This document shows positions 39,201 to 51,200 of a stretch of DNA of 64,000 bases, piece by piece. This stretch comes from Casuarius casuarius (taxonomy: Eukaryota > Chordata > Aves > Casuariiformes > Casuariidae). The position numbers and the translations under genes are program-made. The notes under the pieces were generated by a model. That model was given only the letters and a program-made list of their open reading frames with translations, did not search any database and had not been told where the DNA came from. The DNA lies in contig PTFA01000005.1 of assembly GCA_003342895.1 (NCBI GenBank), positions 164,561-228,560 on the forward strand, in the 5' to 3' direction. Positions within the stretch are counted from its first letter, which is position 1, and every line of letters starts with the position of its first letter.

Positions 39201-42200
39201 TGTCACTGCCTGACGTAGTGCATTCTGTGATTCACTTGGAAAGAGTGTGTCTATGCAGGTCAACAATACCCAGGTCAACAGTATGGCTTTCCTGCACTGT
39301 ATCTTTGTTGACCATGTGAAAAATGGCTTATGAGTAGTAAGAAGTGTTCTTGTATAGTTTTTATATATTTGTTGTATTAGGTGTACTGCTTATGTTGTCA
39401 TTAACCTGGAGTTTATCCACAGGGATAGGTTGGCGTGCATTGGTCCACCCAAAAACACATCCAGTATCTGAGTATGAATTTGAAGTAATCATTGGAGGGG
39501 ATGGCAGGAGAAACACCTTAGAAGGTAATGACTTTTGGTGCTTCCATAATGTAAAAGATTCTGTATTTATTCACTTTGAATAGAATTTACTCTTAAGTTA
39601 GAGTAGATATAAACAAAAATGTCCCTCAATGTCCAACCCAAAATCTGGAAAGACATTTGACTAGTGATAGGGAGATTAAAATTCCCTGCAGAAATCCAGT
39701 TGTATCATGGACAGTACGTGAGTTGTCTTTTTTTTGTCTCACTGCACATTAGTTAAGGAATTAGGTGTTTTGACCTGGATAATTTTTCCACTTTTTTGGG
39801 GGGGTTGAGTAGTGTTGCAGCTCTTGATGCTGGGTGTTAGAGCTGAAGTTTTGAATACTCCTCTGGTGTAGTAGAGGATTCTATCTTAACGTTTTCGATG
39901 CAAGTTGCAGTCTCTGGTAAGAAAGAGAGGGGAGCTTTTTCCCTAATCATTTTATTTTCCTGATGAAGCAATTTGGAAGAGGAGTATTTGTTGCTTTCTC
40001 TGTGGAGGAGTTCGTAGTACTTCAGATCCATTCTCTGCTTTATTTTATGAGGACACCTATCTATGGCACGCTGGGCCTTCTATGAAGTTATGCTCTTTTT
40101 GTCAACATTATTAGTTTATCTTTCCCTTAGGGTTTCGCCGAAAAGAGTTCCGTGGCAAACTAGCAATTGCTATCACAGCAAACTTCATCAATCGCAACAC
40201 CACAGCTGAAGCCAAAGTAGAAGAAATCAGCGGTGTGGCCTTCATATTCAATCAGAAGTTCTTCCAGGATCTGCGAGAAGCCACAGGTTTGTCAGCAATA
40301 GACAGATTTCCAGTGAAAACTGTTTGTCTTTATTATCATAACTTTCTGTAATTCAGATATCACACGTTTGATCAATAAATGATCATCTTGAATCAGGAAG
40401 TCAGTCATTGCTCTCTCTCTTCCAAGGTTGATTTCCCTCACTTTTGTAGCTTTTTTATACAGCCGTATAAAGCAGATNTGTGTCATTGTTGTACAAAAAT
40501 GGAGAACTTATTTCCTTGAAGGTTTTCGGGAAAGCTGAGCCCTTCCTAAGAAAAGGCTGAATCCTGAGTTTAGCTTTCTGCACTCGGCATCTGATTGCAA
40601 ACCGTAGAGTGATGATAAATATGTTTTTAAAAAGAGGTGGCTAAAGAGGTAAAGTGTGCTGTTTGTAGTTTTGTTGAAGATTCATTTTTTAAACTCACCA
40701 AAAGCATGGGAGGAAGCTGCTTGGCGTTCTCCTAAAGGCTTTCTAACCATGTAGTTTCAATTTACTTTCTTCTGATAGAGTGTATTGCACAAAACATGTA
40801 ACTTGTTCCTTCATTACTGTGTCTTTTGTTCTCTCACAAGGTATTGACTTAGAGAACATTGTCTACTACAAAGATGATACACACTACTTTGTCATGACTG
40901 CCAAAAAGCAGAGCTTGCTGGATAAAGGAGTGATACGGCATGTGGGTATTAACTTTTTCTATATTCTCTATAAACTAAAATTTTGACACAATTTGTTTTT
41001 GGCATGCTGAAAGAAGGGAATACTTTATTGTTTCATACCATACATTTTGATACAGGCATGTTTTAGAACACAGATATGTGTGATTAATGCCCTTCTGAAG
41101 NATTTTGAGCCATCAGAAAAGTGTTCTAAGATCTACCACATCCAAATTTGTATCCTTGTGTAGATTGGGGCGTTTCATTCACGTTAAGATAAATTACACT
41201 TCCAGAATCTTTGACTACTTTGTTGAGTTGTCCTCATTTTATGGAAATGAAAAAGCAGGGAGTGAAGAAAATCTTGGGAATTTAACCATATCTTATTCTG
41301 AAAGAAACTGATTTAAAACAAGTTTGGTCACAAAGGAGTAAGTAAGGTCTTCCACATTTTGTCAGAAAACAGAATGTGAAAAAAGAATGTTTGAAAGTTT
41401 CTTTGCCCTTTCACTTTCGGAAATGCTAGTAGAGCTGATGATTGTTTGCAACAAAAGATTTACAAATTTTCTCTTGGAAGCTTAGACGTAGATATAAATT
41501 AAAGAATTTAGAGGGAAAACCTGTGTCTGTGGACTTGCAGGAATGTCAGTACCAACAATTGTATATACCAATCTTAAAATACCCTGGCAAATATGACTAT
41601 TTCACTTTTACTGGTCTCTCTTTGGCAGGATTTTGCTGACACAGAGTTATTACTCTCACGGGAGAATGTAGATCAGGCGGCCTTGCTAAACTACGCCAGA
41701 GAAGCAGCTGACTTCTCCACTAATCAGCAGCTGCCATCACTGGACTTTGCCATCAATCACTATGGTCAGCCAGATGTGGCTATGTTTGACTTCACGTGTA
41801 TGTACGCATCAGAGAATGCAGCACTGGTGCGAGAGCAGAATGGCCACCAGTTACTTGTGGCGTTGGTTGGGGACAGTCTCTTAGAGGTTTGTGTTTTAAA
41901 CTTACCATGTGCAAACAACGAATTGAAGCACAAGCACAAGCCATTGCGCCCATCACCGAAATATGTGCTGCTTTCCCTTTGGCCTATAAAATAGTTATTA
42001 TGAAGAAAGCTGCTCTTTATTATATAATAATGTGGGAGGTTTGGAGGGAGGGTAGGAGTGTTGGGAAAACAGAGTATTTAGCGCTAAAGAAAATGTGTCA
42101 GAGAGTTTCTGAAGTTATGTCTGTTCCATCTGTTCCTTATTGGGACAGTTAGACTCTCTATGGAACCTACTGTAGTTCTGTTAATAATTAGCATTTTGTA

Positions 42201-45200
42201 GTTTGTTAAAAAGTACAATCTTGAAAAGAAGCTGTTAAGACACACTAGGCTATGAATTGTTGTTGGGAATAAAGGAACTTTATCACCATACATCCGGCTT
42301 CATCTAGTCCAGTGGGAATAGAGCTTTAAGCTAATTACTGAGCTATAATTTCCCAGCAGGTTACTCTCTGAATATATTCTTGATATTGATTTAATATTTT
42401 CCTTCCCCAACTGACACTTCTCCTTTCTCTGCTTTTTCTGTAACATGTAATATTAGCCTTTTTGGCCAATGGGAACTGGAATAGCCAGGGGGTTTCTGGC
42501 TGCAATGGACTCTGCTTGGATGGTACGAAGTTGGTCACTCGGAGCTAGTCCTTTGGAAGTTCTTGCAGAGAGGTAATAGAGAAAATGAATACAGTTTTCA
42601 GTTCTAATCTAAATCCTCCAACATGTCGTCATGAATTCCGGTTCCTTCTAGTACAAATATACAGACAAAATGGGAGATACAGATTCTTACTCATGTTTTT
42701 AGAGGATCCTTATGCGTATAGTTTTATTAAAGAAAAAATATCCTAAGGAGCTGATAAGTTGAAGTATATTTAGAGAGGAATAAGAAATGTTGCAGCTGTT
42801 CTCTCTCCTAGTTAAAAAGCAGATTAGAAGAGTGTTTTCTTGGTGCTTATCGATATTATGAGGAGAAAGTGAGCCTGACTTACTGCCACCAGCCTTACAC
42901 TAGTGAACCAGATGAAGATGTAGGTGCCTTCAAAGTATCGGAGGCAAAAACTCTTGCCATCCTTTATTATCTTATAAATCTCTGACTATTTTCTTTTAAT
43001 GAAACTATGATCTGTTTCTATTTCATGTGCTCTTTCTAAACTCATCATTTTGTTTCATATAAATCAAACAGTATCTTGGGCTTTTTGGAGTATCAAGTTC
43101 TTGATGTTTTTGTCATCTTTGGTTGAGAGTTGTTTTGGTGGCTCACGGTGATCTCTTGTAGATCAGAACTCAGGTCGGGAAAAGATGGTGTAAATCAACC
43201 TTGAATAGAACCTCTTTTAAAAACTTAAACAACTGCAGCTTATGACTATCTTGAACCATAGTTTAATTTTTAAAATTTTATAAATGGCACAGTGGATGCT
43301 TAAAAAATATTGGAAAAAAATGTTGTTACAGTTAGCTTCACACGCTTGCTTGAAATAATTAATCAATTTGTTAATTTTTTCATGACTGATTGAATTTTCA
43401 GGAAATCTTATTAGTAGAATTTTTGTGACTTCAAAATAAACATTGGAAAGTTATCTATATTTTTCAGTATAAAGATTTTTCTAATTTAAAGATCACAGAT
43501 TTAATGAAAAAGACTGTAAAGTTAGATGAATAAAAGTTTGACTTACCTAATAGGCATCTGAATGATTCAAAACTTAAAATTTCATATAGGTCAAGCTGCA
43601 AAACCTGATAAAGGGAGTACAATCTGGTCAAATCAATTACCTCGTATGTCAATAATTCTGCTGTGCCACCTTTATATTAGTAATTAGGTTTTAATTATTA
43701 TATAACTACTAAATAAAACTTCATTTCTCATTTTCTAGTTTGAGAACTATTAATGTGTAATTTAAAAGCAGAAATCACAGAATCATGTAGGTTGGAAGGG
43801 ACCTCCAAATATGGGACTTATCTGCCCCTTAGCTTCCTGAAGTCTGTTTAGTACAGTGTTTTACCTGATTGTGTTGGTCAGGAACAGGAAATCAGGCCAT
43901 TCTTTTCCTTTTCTCTACTAAACAGAGTTTGTCTTATATCCCCTTTCACAAAGGCTTGTGTTAATATTTTTATCATAACTGAAATAATGTTGGGTTTCTC
44001 ATTACCCATATAAAAGTCTAATTAATTTTGAAGACTATAATCTTTTGGCATAAGTTGTATTTTGTGTTAGTTGTTTTCACAGGTCCTTTTGCTATCAGTG
44101 TGAGAAGTTAAATAGGGACATTATGATTGATTTATTTTGACCATACCATTCATCATTTGTATTTCATCATGCATGTCTCTTCTCTGAAAAGTTTCAACTG
44201 TTCATATAACTTTACCATTTTATCTAATATTAATTTATGCTGTCTGTCTGTGGACTGTTTATTTCTGGTGTGTTAGGTTTGTGGTAAATAAACCTGAAAA
44301 TATTCCAGAAGTGGGTATCCTGTTGATGTATCATAGATTTATAGAACAATAGGTTGAAGGGACTTCCGAAGGTCACCTAGTCCAACATCCTGCTTAAGAC
44401 TAGGTCCAACTAGATCAGGTTGCCTAGGGCTGTGTGCAGTCAAGTTTTGAATGTCTCCCAGGATGGAGATTCCACAGCCTTTCTGGATACCTTTTCCAGT
44501 GTTTGACTACTCTCATGATGAAAATGTTTTTCCTGTATCTAATTGGATCTGCTGTGTTCCAACCTGTCTCTGTTGCCTCTTGTCCCATTGCTATGCACCT
44601 CCAAAAAAAGTCTGGCTCCTTCTTCTTGACACCTTTCCATTAGATACTTGCAGGCAGCAATAAGATCTCCCTTGGGCCTTCTCTTCTCCAGCCTGAACAA
44701 ACCCAGTTACCTTGACCTCTCCTCACAGGGCAAGTGCTCCAGCCCCTTTGTGGCCCTCTTCCCAAATCGCTCCAGTATGTCAATATTGTTCTTGTACTGA
44801 GGAACCCTTTAGTCATGCTTCAATGTATTGTTTTCTTCCCTTGTTTTGATTTCCAGAGTTGTATGAAATTGCAGATTTTAATATGCTTAAAAGCAGTCTT
44901 AGTTATTCAATACCCAAAGTGGCTAGTTTTCAGATCTGCACGTTCTATCTTGCCAGGACTGACTTAGTGGTATTAGAGTAGTGGTACATTTCTTGAAAAA
45001 ATCACTTTTTTTTTCTTTTTTTTTTTCCCAAAGGGAAAGCATTTATAGGCTACTGCCTCAGACAACCCCTGAGAATGTGAGTAAAAACTTCAGCCATTAT
45101 AGCATTGATCCTGCCACCCGGTATCCCAATATCAACGTCAACTTTTTGCGGCCACAGCAGGTAATTGGATGAATAGTGCTTCTAAATGCTTGTAATCTTC

Positions 45201-48200
45201 ATGGTCTTTCCTTAGATGAAACTACGCTAATGTTTTGGTGCTGACTTGGCTATGGCAGTTTAACTTGGAAACAGTGAAATGCTGACATATCCATCAAGAG
45301 TAGACCTCTGTACTCTACCAAATTCCTCTTACTGTAGGCTTTTTTAGAAGTCTTGTGCTTTTTTATCAGTTGTGTTTTTTATTTTGACAGTTTTAACCAT
45401 GTTGTAATGGTGCTTGAAATACATATATTTGTGTGCGTGTGTGTGTATTTTCTTTGTAGTAATGTAATATAGCTGTCTGTCACTGCAATTTGGTATCCAC
45501 TGACCAGCAGAAGCCAGCTTGACTGTTCAGCACTGACGAGCTGTTCCTCATTGTTCTGGAGTTCTTGGGCTAGAGTTTTCTGCTATGTGAGCGTACTTGT
45601 CTTCCTTCGTTCATTCTTGGAACTGCTCCTTCTCATCTTCCTACTCATTCTGTATGGGTCTTGGGTGCGTCGCATGTTGGTCATTTTTAATCTTTTGCAT
45701 TATATTAGGTGCGCCACTTGTATAATACAGGAGACTTGAAAGACATTCACTTGGAAATAGAAAACTTTGTGAACTCCAGGACACCAAAGCTTACTCGGAA
45801 TGGTAAGCCTCGTTATTGTTTCATTCCTTTTGGTACTCTGGAGCTGGATCAGTGCAGGGCACACAGAGCAATGGGGCTCTGGAGTCTTGTTTAACCTGTG
45901 TCTTTTGGTTTAGAAAAAGTATCTAGCAGTTTTTTTGCTAACAGTCTAATTTTTCCAATTTTTCAAGTTTTAATTAAAATGTAAATGCATTTTGTTTGCC
46001 TAATTTCCCTTGCCGTATAATTCTGTTATATTTCTAAGCATATTTGCTTATACAAGTATTTCTCTTCACTTCCTTTATACATTAACAATGTCATTACATT
46101 GAGTGTGGAAGCCTAGCCCAAATTCACTGCAGCAACAAACTTGCAATTCTTATAAAAATAAGAGAAGGTATTTCTCCTTGTGCAGTCTCTCATGTTTATG
46201 TTTACCCTTTACTAAATCTCATCTCTTAGCTTAACTAAATGAAACATTGCTTTACTTGCATCATTCTGGAAGTTAGACATCTTGTGGTTAAGTATTTAAA
46301 TATCTGTCTACTAGTCCTGTACCCTGAGGGGTATGTTGAACTTTTTCTTTTGCATACCTTGCCTTTGAATGTCCAGATAGTCTCTGGTGACTCTCAGAAT
46401 GGAGTTTTGCTGCTGAACCTCCCTTTCACTGTTGTATAGTTATGTAGTCTTTTGATTTGTTCTTTGGCCTACAACCATGTGCCTTTGGGCTATAATCTCA
46501 TCAGCTCTTGCAATAAGGCAAGGTCGAAACAGGCCAGTGCTTAATTGGAAAGCTTTCAAGAGAATTTAAGAATTTGCAGAAGTACATTTGTAGTTCTTCC
46601 ATTAGAAATAGTATATTTGGGCTTTAGAGAGCATTGTGCTACTGTATGTCCTTTTGATCTTATTTAAAACAAGCCTTTTTGGCCATTTTATAATTCCTGT
46701 GGCTCTTTTATGAAGTTTGGGGTGAAATGCCTGGCAAGTTACAACTTGGATAATTACTTTTTAGCAAATGAAAATTCTGTTCTTGGATATAAAATAGATG
46801 TGATAGTCTTTTTTAAAAAAAAAAAAACAAAAACTGTCCTATATTGTCCCTTGTTGAGGGAGCTACTTCTTTTCACAAAGACCCTTCCAGCAAGTTTGTT
46901 TATTGATACATATTTTTTATGACATAGCTAGAATTCATGAAAGAGATTTTGTGCCTTTCCACTTAAAAACCATGATTTCTTACAGAGTCTGTAGCTCGCT
47001 CCAGTAAATTGCTCAGTTGGTGCCAGAGGCAGACTGATGGATATGCTGGTGTAAATGTGACAGATCTCACAATGTCATGGAAAAGTGGCCTAGCTTTGTG
47101 TGCCATTATCCACAGATACCGTCCAGACCTAATGTAAGTAACGGACTGTTTTGAAGAACTGNGAAGGACAAGAACATTAGTCATATTTGGAACTAGTAAT
47201 ATGGAGACTTAGGCAATGGATTTGTGACTTTCGAAGAAAATAGATTAAAATGAATTCAATTAAACTTGATAGAAGCTAATGTACAGTGATTCACCAGCAG
47301 AGTGGAAGGTCATAAAGGCTTGATGAGTATCAAGATAAATGTGTTGTCATTTTCTCTTCTACATGATTTGACAGAATTAAACTGCAAACTGATACTGATT
47401 GGAGTTCATTATTATTTGACAACTCTTTTCTTTATGAAATCAGTTGATAGCCTCAGTTAAATTTTTTGTGAACAAATCACCACTTAGCCTTTTATAGTTT
47501 GATGGTAACTCTTTCTGAAGACTTTTGGGCTGCCTTTTCTAGAATTAGTGACCTACAGTCTGAATAGAGTAATTGCTACTGTTTGAGCACTAGCATGTTG
47601 ATTGGATGAAAGAGAGAGGCTGTCCTGTTCCATTATATGTTGGATGAAAGAGTGCCCAGAATCTAGAATGGGAAAACTTTGGCAGGCATAAGTACTAGTA
47701 GCAAAGACTCTGGTACTTCAATTGAAATTTGAAAAGACTTCGACTTCCCAAAGGGACATTAGAAAAAATAAATGCTAGCAGTTTAATTAAAGACATAATC
47801 TAATGTAAAGCATACTAAATTATTATGTGGTTAATCCCTTCCATGTGTGCTGAGTTACTTCTCTGTTGCACTAAAGTTAACCTGAGTTACTCTTTTTAAA
47901 AGCTATGTAGCTTGTCAGAGTTCAAGTGAGAATAACAAGTTTTGGAAAAGCCGATAGAACTAAAATATGGATCAGTCAAGAAAAATGGAGACAAGAGGGA
48001 AGNTATCATTTAGTTCCAGGCACACAGAAGATTTTACATAGGGGGAAATAATACAATCTTCAGAGAAATTGCCAGGAAAGGAGGCACTGAAGAGGTATTT
48101 CAAAGGAAAATAAAGTTCTTAAGAACAAAATCTTGTTCTTAACAATAAAGCAAAAATAAGGAATAAATGAAAAAAGAATATGTTTGAGACATCGTTCACC

Positions 48201-51200
48201 CTAATCAAGTTAAATAGCATTAATGCTGCAGTGTAAAAAGATGTTTGCAAATAAATGTGAGAGAAAAAGATACTCTGGAGTTTCAGAATAGAAACTGGAG
48301 ATGGATCTCTGAGTTCTTTCAAAAGACTTTATACTTGATTCAGTGCATGCTCTCTTCCTGCCTTTTGCAGAGACTTTGATTCTTTGGATGAGCACAACGT
48401 GGAGAAAAATAACCAGCTGGCCTTTGACATCTCTGAAAAAGAGTTTGGAATATCTCCCATTATGACTGGAAAGGAAATGGCATCTGTTGGAGAGCCAGAT
48501 AAACTGTCGATGGTGATGTACCTCACGCAGTTCTATGAGATGTTCAAAGACACCATCCCCTCTAGCGGTAAGGAGCTTGGGGCAGGTCTGTCAGATTCGA
48601 AGACAGCTGCAGAATGATTTTGGGGCACTCCAGTTATCTTTGTGCTTCTCCCACATGAGCTCATAGTTGTCACGAATTCTACACTACATAAAGTTGCCCT
48701 CTTGTTTGTGCTGGCAGGAGACCATGTTAGCAGCATCAGAAGAAAAAAGAGGAGTTAATGAGTGCAAAATAATGTCCTCAAAAAATCTAAATTCACTTCA
48801 GAACTTCTAGACAACTTTTGCGCTCTCTTGCTAGAGGTTCGTCTGTCTCTGGTCGTGAGATGCCTTGCTAGCAGTTGTTTAGCAGTTAATTTCAAGGCAC
48901 TGGCCAAGTTTTGTATCTATTGTTTACCATGCTTGGATGATGAGAGTAACTCCAGGCCAATGGCCAATGGAAGGTAGGCCTGAAAGATCCTTAAGTAGAA
49001 CTGAAAGATGTAAATGCCTAGCATAAGTGAATATTGCCTACCTTCAAATCTTAATAATGTTGTTTCAGCTTTTTCTCTGTTACTGATGATCTTAATATAT
49101 GCCTTAAGATGCATCTATTTCAAATCTATCATTCTGGTGAAAATTGTGTGTTGCCTTTTTAAAATTTAGTGTATATCAGGTATTATTTCCAAAGCTCTGG
49201 ATTCTTCTTATTAGTATTGGTCCTGATGGTCTACAAATATGGAAGTAAATAGAGTAAACAAACACAATATATTTTCTGGGTAGTTATAAAGCCTGAAGGA
49301 GAATCGATTTTGGCAAAATGAAGAGAGTGGGGTTGCTAAGAAACCTACTGATTTTGGAGTCTCTGTAATTATTTTGTACAGAGAGCTTAAGAATAAGAGT
49401 GATATGTTTAAAAAAAAAAAATAGTCTTTTGGTTGTGTATTTAATAATGGCACCACAGAAATAAAATCTTGGCATTCCCTTGTCCCACCTATTTTTGCTA
49501 ACAGACAGTCTGGATCTGAATGCAGAAGAAAAAGCTGCCCTGATTGCCAGTACCAAATCTCCCATCTCTTTTCTCAGCAAACTGGGACAAAGCATCTCTC
49601 GGAAACGCACTCCAAAGGTAACCATACCACAGTCCTGATAACACCACTAGGCTGCTGTCCAAGTAGGTGTTGATAAAAATGGATGTATGAGTGCGTATCT
49701 GCTGTCTATCGACAAAAGACCATGTGCTCGTCAGCTATTGGCATAGGACAATTCGTAATGATTCTAAATGCCGAATTACATAGGTAGTATGTACTCTCAA
49801 TTAATGATTTACTTCAGTCTTAAAATCCTAGCCTTGTGCTAGAATTTGGGGATATATTTTGTATTAGAACATAACTGGTTCTCAGTTCCCAGTTCGTTGA
49901 AAGCTTTGAAGAATGTCAGGTAGAATTTCCAACACGAAGGCAAAAAATCCCCTAAGAAGCATCAGAGCTCCCCCGCCACACATACTTTTCTGAAACAAAT
50001 GAACCCAGAGAATTAGTCAGTTGTGTTGCAAAGCTTATTTAAACATACTGATGGCATTTGTCTCAGGCCAGAAGGGTATGAGAATCCTTATCTTTGTTTT
50101 TTTTCCTCCTCCTCCTATTTTCAGGACAAAAAGGAAAAGGAACTGGATGGTGCAGGAAAGAGGAGGAAAACGAGCCAGTCTGAGGATGTAAGTATTAGAG
50201 TGGGGAAGTGTTATGGAGAAAAATATATATGTGTTAGGTTCCTTGTTCCGACTTCAAGCCTTGCGTTTTCTGTATCCAGACAGGGTTTATATGAAATTTT
50301 TTAGATAAAAATCAGTTCTTCTTAAGAGATTATGCTTTGTCATACATATAGTACAAATATTTTATGTGTGCTTATGAAAGAATAGTGTGTTAGAAATTAA
50401 ATGTTGCAGTTCCCTTATATTTTGTCTTGATTACAATTTACTTTGACTTGACGGGGATGCCAAGAATAAAATGCTAATTTAGTAAAGTGATGCAGTGGAG
50501 TGAGTTAGAAATTTCATTCGTGTTAAAACTTTAGCTTCTTCATTTCAAAAGGCATACATATCCGGTATACTTCACAAGGCACTCCTCCAGTTCAAGTTTA
50601 TATAGCCAAATAGGTACGAGTGTGCTAAAATTTAGAACTTTGAATTGTCAGTGAGGATTTGAAGATGGCTTTTTGCTTTATTGCAATATATTTATGGGAG
50701 TGTTTCAACTGTGGTCTCTTTGGTAGGTAAATGTGTCAAGTAAGATTGGAAAGATAAGGAAAGTTTATCGGAACTAGGTGACCTGCCAAAGAAAATTAAA
50801 ATGTGAGCTTTGACATGCAAGCTAATGGATTCGTTTTCTACAGTGTTAGAAACCTTTTACAGCAAAAGGAAAGAGAGGAAAAAGGTGGTCTGGATGGATC
50901 TGTTAAGTTTTCGTTCTCTTGATTGTTAGGAGGACATCCCTCGAAGCTACAGAGAAGAAAGGCCCACACTGGTGAGCGCCCTGACAGAGAGGAGAATTGA
51001 TGCTGCTGTTGGGAATCAGAACAAAGTGAAGTCCATGGCAACCCAGCTACTGGCCAAGTTTGAGGAGAATGCACCAGTGCAGTCCTCAAGCTTACGGAGA
51101 CAGGTAGGAGATGGGTAGTAGAACCCTCTATTTTGTAGAGCAACGAGACACTAATAATAACACTGCTCAAGACTGGAGGTGCTCTTCTACTTCAAGACTC

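Larger units (their letters stand above)
42573..45033 (+). other. MICAL3: MICAL3 intron 8 (phase 2)
   Basis: 2.5 kb, donor GTAATA, acceptor with a very long T-tract and CCCAAAG. It holds an exon-like open segment at 42812-42919 and two antisense CR1 fragments at about 43774 and 44331-44805, each listed separately. Confidence 0.93.

Noticed and set aside
41796..42152. 118-codon open frame overlapping coding exon 7
   Set aside because: Out-of-frame shadow of exon 7; the true frame carries the conserved GD motif.
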